From Albula goreensis (taxonomy: Eukaryota; Chordata; Actinopteri; Albuliformes; Albulidae): a DNA stretch of 64,000 nucleotides. Of this stretch, positions 49,601-60,967 are shown piece after piece. The notes under the pieces are model-generated. The model saw only the letters and a program-made list of their open reading frames with translations, was not told where the DNA came from and did no database searches. Positions within the stretch are counted from its first letter, which is position 1; every line of letters begins with the position of its first letter. The stretch is from contig CM040753.1 in assembly GCA_022829145.1 (NCBI GenBank), positions 18,864,384 to 18,928,383 of the forward strand, given 5' to 3'. Both the position numbers and the translations under genes were made by a program.

Positions 49601-52600
49601 CACTAAATGTTTCATATGTTCAGCTAATTGTTTCATACATTTAGTAAATGTTTGGTGTCTTAAATGTATAAAACATTTCTATAAATGTTTCAAACATATA
49701 GCTTTACGTATTACACATTTAGCTAAATGGGTCATACATTTAAGAAACAAGACATTTAGTAGATATTTAAAATAGTTACATAAACACAGGACACATTATG
49801 TTTGAAACAAAGAAAAAAACACATTTAGCTAAATATATGAACATTGAAACATTTACCAAATTTTGAAATTTAAAAATAAAACATTTAGCTTAAATATTTG
49901 TTTTTTGTCTTCAATATCTACATTTAGAAAACTATATTATATATTTAGATTTGTCATTTGCAACATCATAAATGTAGGAGAAGTGACATTTCTTTGCTTA
50001 AATGCGAGAAAAACATTTCAGTTAAATGTGGAAAAAAGCATGGTAAAATAATTTCATCTTATGTCGCATTCGGTGCAATGCAGGGGAGGGGGGGCAATTT
50101 GTGTTTTACCCAGGACATGCCCCCACCCCCCATGCCCCCCAGGATTTGCACCCCTGGTAAGACTCAATGGTATCCGATAAAATACATTTAGTCTCTTTAA
50201 GGGTATGTTAATCAAAACCTACATGTTTTGGATATGTATGATCGACACCAGAAATATAGAAAATACACAAAAACATATGCTGTAATGTAACGTCTGTTTT
50301 GATTAAATTTCTTATGCCATTAAAGAGACAAAGTTCATGTAGCTTAGCCATACAGCTAGCAAAACAGTGATAACAGGGCCTGGAAATTGCCCTTTGAGAT
50401 GGTCAGTAACAAAGGGGCTGGGGTTAGAATATTGAACTAATCATAACACAAAGTTTTTTTATGCATAACTAAGACCATCAAATGATATTTCTTGTAATTG
50501 AGAGGAGTAATCTGCAGCCCCACTCCATATTGCCCAGGAAAAAAACTATTTTGTGTGTTAAACAATCAGCATGGCTTGAGGGGATTGTTGCCATTTATAG
50601 TGGTTTTCCATGTCAGCAAAAAAAGAAAAAAGATTACCAGGCCCAGTGGTGCTATGCTGATGGATCATCGGTCTGGTCCTCAGGCTGGGCATTTGTGGCC
50701 ACTGTGCCCCCAGCAGTGCCCCCCAACTGTGGTGCAGTATCCACACAGGTCCCAGCCACACACTTGCTCCATTCATGACGGTCGTTTAGAGAAAAATCTT
50801 GTCCATTTGAAGACTTGGCAGCTCTATTTACAATCATAGGGAAGAAAAAAAAACAGTAGAGTTAATTAAGAATTCATCAGGTGTGACACTTAACGTTATA
50901 TTTTCAGAGAGAGGCTAGACTACATTTGCAGTGTGTTTGTGCTGCTAAGACTGTTGATTAAAGTGCCTTTGATGACAGGATGTGGACCCTTGGTTGAAAC
51001 CTGTATTTACTGTAAGAATTGTATGATCCTGTGTGAATTTGTATTATTTCTTACCATTATTTATATAACAGTAAGAGGAATTATTTAAATATAGAGTGAT
51101 AAATTTGAATAAGTATTTATATTTAATTTATGTTTATTTTACTGTTTGTCTCACAGAGACATAAAATCTCCTGGCTAGAGAAACTAAAATATCAACATGC
51201 ACTGTTACAGTCCAGGCCTAACACAACGCAACACAACAGTTGATTTGTACAGAAAAAATTAAGTGTTTAGATCTGTATTTGGTTCCAGTTAAATGGACAT
51301 GGTTTTGTTCCTACAGCCTGAAACTGGAGTGTGAGAAGTTGGCCAGTGAGAAGACGGAGATGCAGAGACATTACATCATGGTGAGTTCCCCACACATGAA
51401 CGCTTTTCCCAAAACGCTGCTGCTTCGTAAATGGCCCACTTACCAGTATCTGCATTATGCATTCCATGATTAGCATTGACTATCAAATAAAATGGGGGAA
51501 AGACAAAAAGCAATTTATCTCTTACAGAGTTTGTATCCTCTTCATAACTGTACAGAGACAGAGGGGTCACAGTTAAAAAGCAAATCTGTTTATTTAGGGC
51601 TGCAGGACTCAAGCCATTTCTAGTTTATACTGTGAGTGACTATTTTACATTAGCCAGGTCTACTGTGCTGACAGTACCATTCTGGATATGATAAAAACCA
51701 TCTGCAGAGTGACTTACAGTTTCATAAACCTGAAGCACAGAGGAGGAGAAGTGCATAGAACATTATAACCCACTGTAAAATATAGAGGCTAGACTGATGC
51801 ACCAAAAGCCTGTTAAAAGTGCTGTATGGTTTTACCTGCAGTGTCTCGAATACGCCGTGTGGTAATACTGAAATTAGTCTGCATTTAAATGACCTCATAC
51901 TTGGTTCTAAAAAATGTATTAGTAATGAAGAGCCTATATAAAAACTGCATGTGTTCCTCCTGGGGTAAGAATCCAGAAGAATCCTCTGTCCACTGAAAAT
52001 GGGATTGAGGCAATTTGTGACATTTGGTCCACCTTCAAATAGATTGTACGTATAATCTGTCGCGTCATATTTGTCAAGGACAAATACAGTCAATACAGAA
52101 TGCTCCTCCAGGGGGGTAACCATGGAAAGAAAGCAATGCCAAAGGTCCGCCAGGACTCCTGCTCCTGAATAGCACTGGAGACTTAAGTCATCATCTGAAA
52201 AGGCAGTCTTTGCTTTAGTCTCTATGATTCAATTCAGGTTAGCGCTTCAGGTCTGTTTCTATATGAGGCTCCCATTGTACTGTGTGCTCCCTGCAGCTGG
52301 AGCAGTGATCTGGAGTGAGAATGAGACAGAGGGAGGGGATGGAGAGAGAGGGAAGGGAAAGGGGGATGCAGAACAAGAGAGAGTGTGTGCGTGAGGGAGA
52401 GAAAAAGAGACTGTGTGTGTGCGACAGACAGGGAGAGAGGAAGGGGAAAGGGGGATGCAGCATGAGAGAGAGAGGGCGCAAGCACAGACACGTAAATAAT
52501 GTGAAGTAACAACAACTCATTGCTTCCCAGAGAGGAGATAACCCAGAAGGCTATATTTAGGTAGTTAGACCTGTCATGTATGCTAAGACATGTTTCAACA

Positions 52601-55600
52601 GGCATCTCTGTTTATTTTTTATGCATATGTAATTTATTATTTTTTATTTTAGATTTTTAAATGCAGTACTGGATGTTCTTTTCTTTTTCTGTGAATGATT
52701 TATCATTGAGCTGTTGATGTGCGGGGAACAGACTGCAGGATTAATTGGCGCAGACAAGTTGGAATGCAGGCTAGATAAAAAAAAAAATGCCCAAGACATA
52801 AAAACAGAAGGAGAGAAAGCACATATGGGGCATTTTGTTCATTTGGTGTCGCATTGAGCTATGGGTGTCACTCATCTGTAAGTGGACTATTTAGGCCTTT
52901 GAACAATTTCAGGGCAGTCACCTATTATACTCTTTACATGTCTTTGCATTCAATCGATAGTGTCAATACAGCTTTTAATTTTTTTATGAATACTGTATAT
53001 GAGCTTGTGTATGTAAAATATGCAGCACAGATGATTCAGATAATTGGGCAATTTAAACAAAACATGTTCCTACTCACAACATTTACAGCCATGTAAAATG
53101 AGAATATGGTTCAAAATTTCTTTTGTGTTTTTTTCTTGCCATTTTTTCCTAATACTTCCTACCAAAGATCTGCCAAACTGTTTAGCCTCATATAGCAAAC
53201 CTTTTTTTCTCAGTCAGGAGGATGTAGCTGTGAACATGCAATTCTTCTGGTTCGCACATGACAGAAGGTGTATGTATGCACATGATGAGGTATAAGTTGT
53301 TTGGTGTTGAGACGATGGTTTTAGTATGCAGCTTAAAGACTTTTATGTTATAAGCCATGGTCAGCTAATGGCATAGCCCAGACTCATTTTAACTATTGCT
53401 AGGCTAAACCACAGTCTGCTCTCAGAGCAATTAGCTTTGCTGGCCCTCTGGGAGATCCTCAGAAAGGTTTGTTACTGATGAAGTTTTGAATTCTGTATTG
53501 GCGGACTGCATTCTACAAATTCCATCATTTTGCACATCACACGATTCTTAAATCTGTCTGTGTTTGTTTTTGTTTGTCTCTGTTTATGCATATTATGATT
53601 GTAACTGGTAGTGGAAACTACAGAGAGCTACTTCAGCGTGCTGATTACCCCCTAACATCATCATTATAAGCTAACGGGCTAAAGGTCCATGGACTGAGAT
53701 GCTTTTAAACTCAGACCCCTGATGTCTGACATTACACCTCATTTCATATGAAGAAGTGATCATTTGTAGCAGGGATGGGAGCTCTGCAGGTGAAGGTGTA
53801 ATAGCCATTCCTCTGCTTACCAACCCATGGTAACCCCTCAGCAGACACCGGGTCTGTGGGCTTGGAGAGAGGAGTGAAGAGACAAGGGAGAGGGAAGGAG
53901 AGAGGGGGGAGGAAAGAGAGGAGAGGGGAGAGGGGAGAGGACAGAGGAGAGAGAGGGGAGGGGGGAGGGAAGAGAGGAGAGAGGATAGGGGAGAGGGGAG
54001 AGAGGGGAGGGGGGAGGGAAAAGAGGAGAGAGGATAGGGGAGAGGGGAGAGGGGATTAATGCACAGCTCTCAGCCTCTTACTCCTCTCCCAGCTGTCTGA
54101 TTCGCTCTGACACACTCTGCTCTCTTCAGGAACATTACACTCATAGACTGTCCAGCTCACAGGGCAGAGATAGAGGGAGACAAGAGGTAGGGAGGGAGGG
54201 AAAGAGAGTAGGGATGGGGAAATGTGCTCTGCCATAATTTAAACATACCTATGATGTACCACAGTGTTAGTGTAGGGATTTAAAAAGCAACAACATCAAG
54301 CAGACATACCAACGGGTTGTGAATGCTTTAAGAGTCTTAGATCTATCACTAATGAGATAGAATTGTCTGGTGATGTTGTAAACGTTGTAGAAAATAAACA
54401 AAATATAATGTTTTGAAGGAGTTTTGCCTTCCATCTTTTAAAAGGAAATGCAGCACATAGATTTCAAGTCTCACATTTTGACATGTAGTAAATTCTTTGC
54501 CTTGCTTTGTGTAATTCTGGTACACATAGCTGTATCAAGTTAGTTCAAGATTTTATCATGAAAATGCACACGACTTGCCAGTGAAGAAAGGTCATGAATG
54601 CATGCGCATACCCATACATACATAAACACACCCATAATTAAAGTGTGAGCGTCATACTTAAAAAGAGTGTCATACTGTCTCATACTAAGAATGGCAGAGA
54701 GTGAAAAACACAATGAGGAATTCATGTGAGCATTTTGTTCATTGTTCCAAGATCACATAAAAAGTCTGATGAACTGCCCTAAAGAGAAAAGACCTATTCA
54801 CAGAGAACATAAGATATACAGTCTGACAGGAGTTTGTAAAATTAAGCACATATACATAATGGAAGAATGGCAGTTGTGTGTTCTAATTGTAGAAGACTGC
54901 ATGCGTGATCATCTTTTTACATGATATAGGAGTTAACAGGTTAAATTTATATTTTTTGCAAGAAAGTCAAATTGTAATGTCCTTAGTAAAAACTGATTCA
55001 ATACATTCTTTCCAAGAAAGGATGCCAGTTCAAAATTCAGCTGAGATTCCAAAGAACTACTTACATATAGCCTCCAAACAAGTATATTGTAGTCAGTGTG
55101 TAAGTGTGAGAAATGATTAAGTTTGCACTAGTGAGTTTTCGATACAGAATTCTCTGGACACCTCAGTTAACATTTTTACTTTGGACTGACCAGCCAAAAA
55201 CACCTCTACTACTTTTAAGCATCGATTCACAAAATTACAAATAATCACAAAGACAACATTCTGGCTGTTTTTTCTAATTCCATGTCAAAATACAGTGACT
55301 CCAATAAACAGGGCAGGACAAAAGGCACGGAGGTGCAGTAGTGGATGGTAATGATTATTTTATGGGAAAGAAATGACAAAAATCAAGGAATACTCTTGGG
55401 AAAGTTTAGCTGTCACATCCTTAGCTACAGCCCCACTTAAGGGAATTTTTGGGTTGAATTTCCAAACTGGGAGCCATTTATTTCCAATGAGATGCAGTTT
55501 TTTTTCAACCTCTGTCTCCTTTAGACAGAAAAACAATGAAAATGTAGAAAAACATTTGAGGGTTGTTGAATAATTGAAAATAATTTTATTATGGAATTAG

Positions 55601-58600
55601 GTGGTCAATAGAGGGACTACAAAAATTAAATTCAACTGCAGGTCCATCACTAATCAATATGAAATGTAGCATTCTCATTGGAGTTATAGTTTGAAATTAA
55701 TTTATACTTTCCACATTGATTCTTTATTAACATTAATTATTCATTTAATTTTGCTTATCAACAAAAACAATATCCCCAAAATAGGGTTTTAATGTTTTAA
55801 TTGTTCTTAACTTTAAGTTGATGATGGACAGCTCATGCTTTGTTGTGCTGTTGAAAATGAATGGAATTGGAAACAAGACATCTGTCCCTGAAGTTGCTCA
55901 GCTTCAGCTTCCGCTATCCCCTTGTTTCCTGGGCACAAAAGTCCCAAATGTCTGATATCCAATGACAGCGGCTGCCCTATCCTGCAGAGCCCAGCATGGG
56001 GTATGGCTGGAAAGGGGCATAGACCGCCATGGACTCAGACCAACAGCTGATGCACAGCAGGCATGTGCCAGACATTTGAGAGAAAGCCTCACTGTGCTGC
56101 CTGCACGCTGACCAAGGCCCAACACCAAGCCCATGTTAAAAATGAAATATACTGTTATATATTCAAATATAAAATGTTATCAAAATGGTGCAACACTCTG
56201 CAATGCATGAATGTATATGCAAAATGCAAATACAGATTTCAGATGTGGTTTCTTAAATATTTTTATTGAGTTTTTTGTGACACATTTATTATTCCTTTTC
56301 CAAAAAGCCCATACATGTTCAGTGTATCGCAGCGGATTCTATTCTCGTAGAAGGAATGCAGCTGCTATTCCACCAATGAGTGTCCTGGCTCATGCTGCCC
56401 CTGCCGCCGCACTGAGCTTGGCGACATCCGCCGCACGTCGTATGCAATCTGCTCCGGCCCGGCTGAGCAAGACACACAGCACGCAGCGGAGGGATTACAG
56501 ACCCTGCACACACACACGCACCCGACAGAGAGAGAGATTATATAATGTTCACAGACACACTGGCATGCATCATGGAGAGAAATTAAGCCACGGAAATCCA
56601 AACCCTTTGCGATTCACCGTCGGCTCTGGCCACACATAAACAAACTCCGTCACATTGTTGCTTTCTGTGTTAGCGTCTGGTGACTTTGTCCTGTGGTTTG
56701 TAAACAAAACAAGCATTGATAAGCTAAAAACATTTTTTAACAAACTTGACACATCTAAAAAACTGTTACATTTTCTTACATTGCGATATTAGAATCCTTC
56801 AACATGTTGTATATGAATTTATATAAACAATTAAACTGGCTGCTTAGTGCTCCATATAGTACCCTATTATTAAACAGTACTGGACTGGCTTTAAGTTAGG
56901 AATTCTCTTGCACTCCCTTGTGCTGGTCCTTTTAAGGATGCTTCTGTGCTGAATATGTGTTAGATGGTTTCTTATTTTAATCACATTCTGTCTATTACAG
57001 GAAAACATCATTCTATGAATGTCCATTTCTGCTTAGAAACAACTTGTCCCTAGTCAGACAGGCTACCTTGTTCTGTGTAGTTTGTGCATTTCCTTCCATG
57101 ACTTATATAGATTCAAGATTCAAGATTTCAAATTTTTCAAAATTTTTTTCCTGTAGTTATGTACAATCAAAAATGAAATACCATTCCTCCTAGGCCAACA
57201 GTGTACATAAAGTAAAATAGAATTAAAAGAGCTTTTGAAAATGATTTGTATAAAATATAAAAAATACAACAAGCAATAAACATATAAATAACATGTAGCT
57301 ATACACAATATACACTGTACACACACACACACAATACAACCCAATACACATGATGTGCCAAAGAAAAAAAGAAAATTAGCAGTATCAGCATATACTGTAA
57401 ATTGTCTTTGTCTATACAAAAAGTGCATGGTGCAATGTTAAATTAGTGAATTGCACTAGTGGAGAGAAATGTCTGGTAATATAGGGGGGTTAATGGTTCA
57501 GTGTGAGAGGGGGAAAGAATGTTTATGATCCTCACAGCCTGGGGTATAAAGCTGTTTAGAAACCTGATGGTCCTGGTATGTATACTCCTGCACCTCTTCC
57601 CAGATGGTCGGAGAGAAAACAGGCTGTAGGAGGGGTGGTCAGGGTCCGTGGTGATGCTTGAGGCTCTGTGGGTGCAGCGCTAGTTGAAGATCTCCAGCAG
57701 GGAGGGGAGAGGGACACCAGTGATCTTCCTAGCTGTCCTCACTATCCTGCTCAGCAGTTTCTGTTGGGAAGTTTTGCAGTTTCTGAGCCATGCAGTGATG
57801 CAATAGGTCAACACTTTCTATAGTGCCCCTGTAGAAGGTGGTGAGGGCCGGAGTGTGGGGGCTGGCCTGCTTGAGCCTCCGGAGGGGATGGAGCCGCTGT
57901 TGGGCCATCTTGGCGATGGCCATGGTGTTGTTGGTCGAGGTCAGGTTGTCCACCAGGTACACTCCCAGGAACTTGATGCTACCAACCCTCTCCTCGGCTG
58001 CGCCATCTATGGTCAGCAGGGGGTGGTGCTCTGTGCGGGCCTTCCTGAAGTTGATGACCATCTCCTTGGACTTGTCAACATTCACGGAGAGGTTGAGTCT
58101 GTGGCACCATACTGTCTTCTGCTTCATCTCCATCCTGTATGCTGTCTCATCACCTTTGCTGATGAGACCCTCAACTGTAGTATCATCCGTGAACTTGATA
58201 ATGTGATTGTTGTTGAATCTGGCAGGACAGTCATGGGTCAGCAGGGTGAACAGCAAGGGGCTCAGGATGCAGCCCTGGGGTGAGCCTGTGCTCACTGAGG
58301 TGGTACCTGATGTGTGGCCGCCGACTCTGACTGTCTGCTGCCTTTGTGTCAGAAAGTCCAAGATCCAATTACAGGTGCCAGTATCCACACCCAGCAACCT
58401 CCACCAGCTTTTCCACCAGTTGCTGTGGTATGATTGTATTGAAGGCTGAGCTGAAGATGATGAAGAGGAGTCTGGCGTAGGCATCCTGGTTTTCCAGATG
58501 GGGCAGGGTGAGGTGGATTGTGGTGGATATTGCATCCTCTGTGGACTGGTTGGTTCTGTATACAAACTGTAGGGTGTCCAGGTTTGTGGGAAGGCGGGCC

Positions 58601-60967
58601 TTAATATGTTGCATGACCAATCGCTCAAAACACTTCATCGCTATTGGAGTGAGAGCCACGGGTCGGAAATTGTTCATGCAGACTGGGTTGGGTTTCTTGG
58701 GCACGGGTATGACAGTGGTGCATTTGAATGATATAATTCACTCAAACGCAGCATTGTACTGTTTCTGTATGCACATAGTGTTAGAATATGAACTAGAGGA
58801 TGAGTAATGACCGGTGATGGAGAAGAGAAACTGGTTCTTAGAGTAAATAAATAAATGTGTTGATAACAACAGAAGCAAACAAAGTTCTTTACTCTGGGGT
58901 GTAGAGTGAGGCAATGCTGTGCCCACCCTTATTCATTTACATTAATGAATTATATACAGTGTTATAACAATGTGCAGCTCCTTCTCTATATTTGCATGCA
59001 ACATAAATTGTTACTTTATGCGGGTGACCTAGTTCCTCTGTCAGTCATTATAAGCAGCAGTTAGAGCAGAACCTGGTGCTGCTGGAACAGTGCTACCAGA
59101 TCTGGGCCCTGGAACTAAATCATTACATTGCATTCTACTGAACAGGATTTCTTTAAATATGTAAATATGCAGTACAATGCTAGATTAAATAATTTTATAG
59201 AGAAGCATGGTAGTATAAAGTCATTGTGCTGCAGTATTGTTTTTAAGGAAGTGACTGACTGTAATTATAATATAATAACAGAGATACAAGGGGTTACAAA
59301 AGTCTGTCACAGAGTAGAGCAGTACAATCCCAGCATATACAGTTATGCTTTTCAATATCAAGGACATTGATAAAAGATCTACTAATTACACCTAAATGAA
59401 TCACTCTTTTCTTATTGATGAAAAAAAACAGAAAATACTGAAATAATTAATAACGGGTAAGTCTCAGCACACTTACTAAAGAAAACAATGTGGCTTAAAT
59501 TAGCAGTGTTTATACAAAGAAAAATATAAAACAGTTTACAAAAGAAGCTAAAGAAAGATGAACCAAACTAACCATGAATTTACTTAGAAAAAAACATTTT
59601 ATACCATTACCAAAAGAAATACTATGAACAATCTGTAATCAAACCACTCTCCCTGTGTGGTGGTTAAGTGTGGGATCTGTTCACATAGCATGATTTTGCA
59701 GCATGAGGCTGTACCCTGCAAACGTGGAAAGCGCTTAAAAACACAGTGGGCACCATGATGGAAATAGCCACTACAAATTACTTAACAAAGACAATTTTCT
59801 GTAAATATCTACAACTTTGCATTCTGCAATCATAACACCTCAAAAAAACCATGAAAGGCAAAACTCTGAGTTGTCTCTCATACTGGTTGTGCTCATGCTC
59901 CCTGCACTAAAATACACTAAAAGAAAACATTTGTGGGAAGGTGCAAAAAAAGCAAAAACAAAATGAATACAAAACATAAAAAGATCACTTATTGAGAACA
60001 CAAAGGCATAAAAAAGAATGAATTCCTATGTCTCCTAAAAATACAAAGAAACCAGCCACCTGACCACACAAAAAGCACAAAAGACCAAATAAAAACATAG
60101 TGAGAGTTAGAGAGGAAAATGGCCAGGGAGAGAAGACAAACCAGGCTCACAGAAAAGCTAATTTTGACCTAGCTTTGCTGTCTAACAAAATATAATAGAT
60201 ACAAACAAAAAGAACATTTTCAAATGAATATGATCAAGTAAATGTTCTCCATCCTTTCTGAATTGTTCAAAAAGACCTTCCTGAACCCCTGTGTTTGTAT
60301 GTATGGATATATCTATACTGTATTGATGTATACTGTTATTATTGATATTAATTTAATTGATGTTTTGTTTTAAATCCCTTCAGTAATTATAATCATCATT
60401 GTTTTACCTCAAATTAGTGTATCTAATCTCATACTACAATATTTATTGTTTACTCTATTTGTTACATTTTCTTATTTTATGTAATAATTTGTGAAGGTTT
60501 CTGATAAAAATATGCAGTACGAGAGAGAGAGGGAGAGAGGCAGATGTGTTCCCCATCAGTCACTGTGCTGCTCATCTACCTGCTGGGACTCTGTCAATGT
60601 GAATGATTCTCTCTCTCTCCCTGTCTCTCTCTCCCTCGCTACCCACCCTCCCTCATTTTATGTCTTGGTGTTTTTATAATATAGGAAGGTTCCTGTTTAC
60701 TGTGCAATATCATACCTCAAAGTCAAAGTTTCTCCCTTCCTCCCCAGCCAGCTTAGTATGAAACTTATGACACAGTATTCATAGTTTATTTATGTTGGTA
60801 GATATTCTCCACGAACTAGCTAAATGAAGAACAAATACATAAATGTTGACAATACAAAGATGATATTATTCTGTCTACAAGGGATGTTTTTGTAATATAA
60901 TTTTCATATCTTTTTCTCCCAGTACTACGAGATGTCTTATGGACTGAACATTGAAATGCACAAGCAG
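35292..60967 (+). CDS. tle2: tle2, Groucho/TLE transcriptional corepressor, coding exons 1-4 (3' partial)
   Basis: Exons 35292-35315, 47519-47616, 51317-51380 and 60923-60967 join in frame for 77 codons: [40 protein letters not shown], then [22 protein letters not shown] and [15 protein letters not shown]. The MYPQGRHP start is the canonical N-terminus of long TLE proteins and separates this gene from tle5. The [10 protein letters not shown] lead-in most resembles TLE2 (TPLQSGQPFKF in human), and the position next to tle5 supports that. In the family the full protein is 700-800 residues with Q, GP, CcN, SP and WD40 regions, binds TCF/LEF and eh1/WRPW-bearing repressors, and recruits HDACs. 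The next exon (AEIVKRL-type) is not found before 64000. Choosing TLE2 over TLE1/3/4 rests on the lead-in and synteny. Confidence 0.88.
38238..38320. repeat. (TCTG)n tetranucleotide microsatellite
   Basis: Roughly twenty TCTG-type units with TATG, TATC and CCTC variants. Confidence 0.92.
38904..38936. repeat. (TG)n microsatellite
   Basis: About 16 TG units followed by CACGCACATACATGCACA. Confidence 0.9.
42030..43090 (+). mobile_element. Degenerate non-LTR (LINE) reverse-transcriptase remnant
   Basis: The + strand shows RT motifs in order. [12 protein letters not shown] at about 42180-42214 matches motif A (DFRKAFDxV). [15 protein letters not shown] then [12 protein letters not shown] at about 42358-42453 matches the palm YADD box with the second Asp changed to Ser. 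[15 protein letters not shown] at about 42618-42662 matches the YLGIxLDxxLS block after the palm, and [11 protein letters not shown] follows. Several stops and frame changes interrupt it. The clade is not certain. The 5' and 3' limits are estimates. Confidence 0.72.
43657..43688. repeat. (GCCT)8 tetranucleotide microsatellite
   Basis: Eight perfect GCCT units, followed by TGCAG and CACACACACAG. Confidence 0.92.
47519..47616 (+). CDS. tle2: tle2 exon 2 (start of Q domain)
   Basis: The acceptor is CCCATTCCTCAG, the donor CACAG/GTAGGC. The 98 bp encode [32 protein letters not shown] and two bases of a Ser codon. The residue before DRIK is Leu, where TLE1-5 of other vertebrates that I recall have Cys. 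It is nine bases longer than tle5 exon 2 and has the same end phase. Confidence 0.94.
47617..51316 (+). other. tle2: tle2 intron 2
   Basis: A 3.7-kb intron. Its middle quarter is the inverted-repeat element at 49214-50079. A T14/G5 run lies at 48417-48435 and a C-rich patch at 50118-50150. No exon or gene recognised. Confidence 0.7.
49214..50079. mobile_element. 866-bp long-TIR (foldback-like) MITE
   Basis: The left end TGCCAAATGTGACATAAGAT matches the reverse complement of the right end (CACCGAATGCGACATAAGAT). The similarity continues inward for about 215 bp through shared blocks such as CCACATTTAACTGAAAT, CCTACATTTATGATGTTG and ATATTGAAGACAAAAA. The arms are 49214-49434 and about 49866-50079, with identity near 80 percent by eye. 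The 430-bp centre has no coding potential. It is a dense array of ACATTTAG-type motifs, including the perfect palindrome CATTTAGCTAAATG at 49716. No clear target duplication was identified, so the superfamily is unassigned. Confidence 0.75.
51317..51380 (+). CDS. tle2: tle2 exon 3
   Basis: The acceptor is GTTCCTACAG, the donor ATG/GTGAGT. The 64 bp encode the rest of Ser, then [20 protein letters not shown] and Met. KLASEKTEM distinguishes it from the KLASEKSEM of tle5 exon 3. Confidence 0.95.
52340..52490. repeat. GA-rich 89-bp tandem duplication
   Basis: AAAGGGGGATGCAG occurs at 52358 and 52447, with GAGAGAGGGAAGG-type purine sequence before each copy and a TGTGTGCG segment after the first. 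Confidence 0.75.
53864..54056 (+). repeat. 193-bp nearly pure purine tract with 49-bp repeat
   Basis: G and A almost exclusively; the few exceptions are single T or C. A 49-bp unit starting AGAGGGGAGGGGGGAGGGAA is repeated at 53952 and 54001, each copy containing GAGGATAGGGGAGAGGGG. The Arg/Gly/Glu-rich frame across it is a composition artefact. Confidence 0.92.
57111..58745 (-). mobile_element. 5'-truncated LINE (L2/CR1/Rex1-type) reverse transcriptase
   Basis: On the minus strand the RT domain reads [20 protein letters not shown] (about 58670-58610), [18 protein letters not shown] (about 58475-58425), then after a frameshift near 58400 [67 protein letters not shown] and [11 protein letters not shown]. 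Motif A carries Ile where the catalytic Asp of IDFSSAFN should be, and the palm box is FTDD rather than FADD, so it cannot be active. A 3' UTR-like stretch follows to a short heptamer tail (ATTCAAG repeated on the + strand, 57111-57128). The endonuclease and the start of the element are missing. Very similar RT fragments are common in fish genomes. Confidence 0.9.
57729..58628 (-). pseudogene. LINE reverse-transcriptase coding remnant, longest open frame in the window
   Basis: A 299-residue open frame covers RT palm motifs B to E ([31 protein letters not shown]) and a thumb-like part with [12 protein letters not shown] and FYRGTIESV. Its first third is out of frame relative to the RT, whose upstream part lies in another frame (58369-58704). 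It is part of the dead LINE, not a host gene. Confidence 0.88.
58915..59130 (+). mobile_element. Small LINE reverse-transcriptase fragment, second family
   Basis: Across frames the + strand gives [12 protein letters not shown] (about 58927-58962), [11 protein letters not shown] (about 59013-59045, a YADD box with Asp to Gly), and [20 protein letters not shown] (about 59048-59107). This resembles the common fish RT pattern YADDLVLLS ... LEQYCQIWAL. It is frameshifted, and lies directly beside the minus-strand LINE but in opposite orientation. Confidence 0.65.
60923..60967 (+). CDS. tle2: tle2 exon 4
   Basis: The acceptor is CTTTTTCTCCCAG, the donor CAG/GTAAGA. The 45 bp encode [15 protein letters not shown], the same peptide as tle5 exon 4 but with several synonymous differences (TAC TAC GAG versus TAC TAT GAA), so it is a genuine separate paralogue. 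Confidence 0.96.

Larger units (their letters stand above)
51381..60922 (+). other. tle2: tle2 intron 3
   Basis: A 9.5-kb intron with a GA-rich 89-bp tandem duplication (52340-52490), a long purine tract (53864-54056), a small CpG-rich patch (56325-56520), an L2-type LINE fragment on the minus strand (57111-58745), a second LINE fragment on the + strand (58915-59130) and a very A-rich stretch (59380-60240). No host exon is seen. Confidence 0.7.

Noticed and set aside
53856..54059. 67-codon Arg/Gly/Glu-rich frame
   Set aside because: Product of the homopurine tract; repeats and composition explain it.
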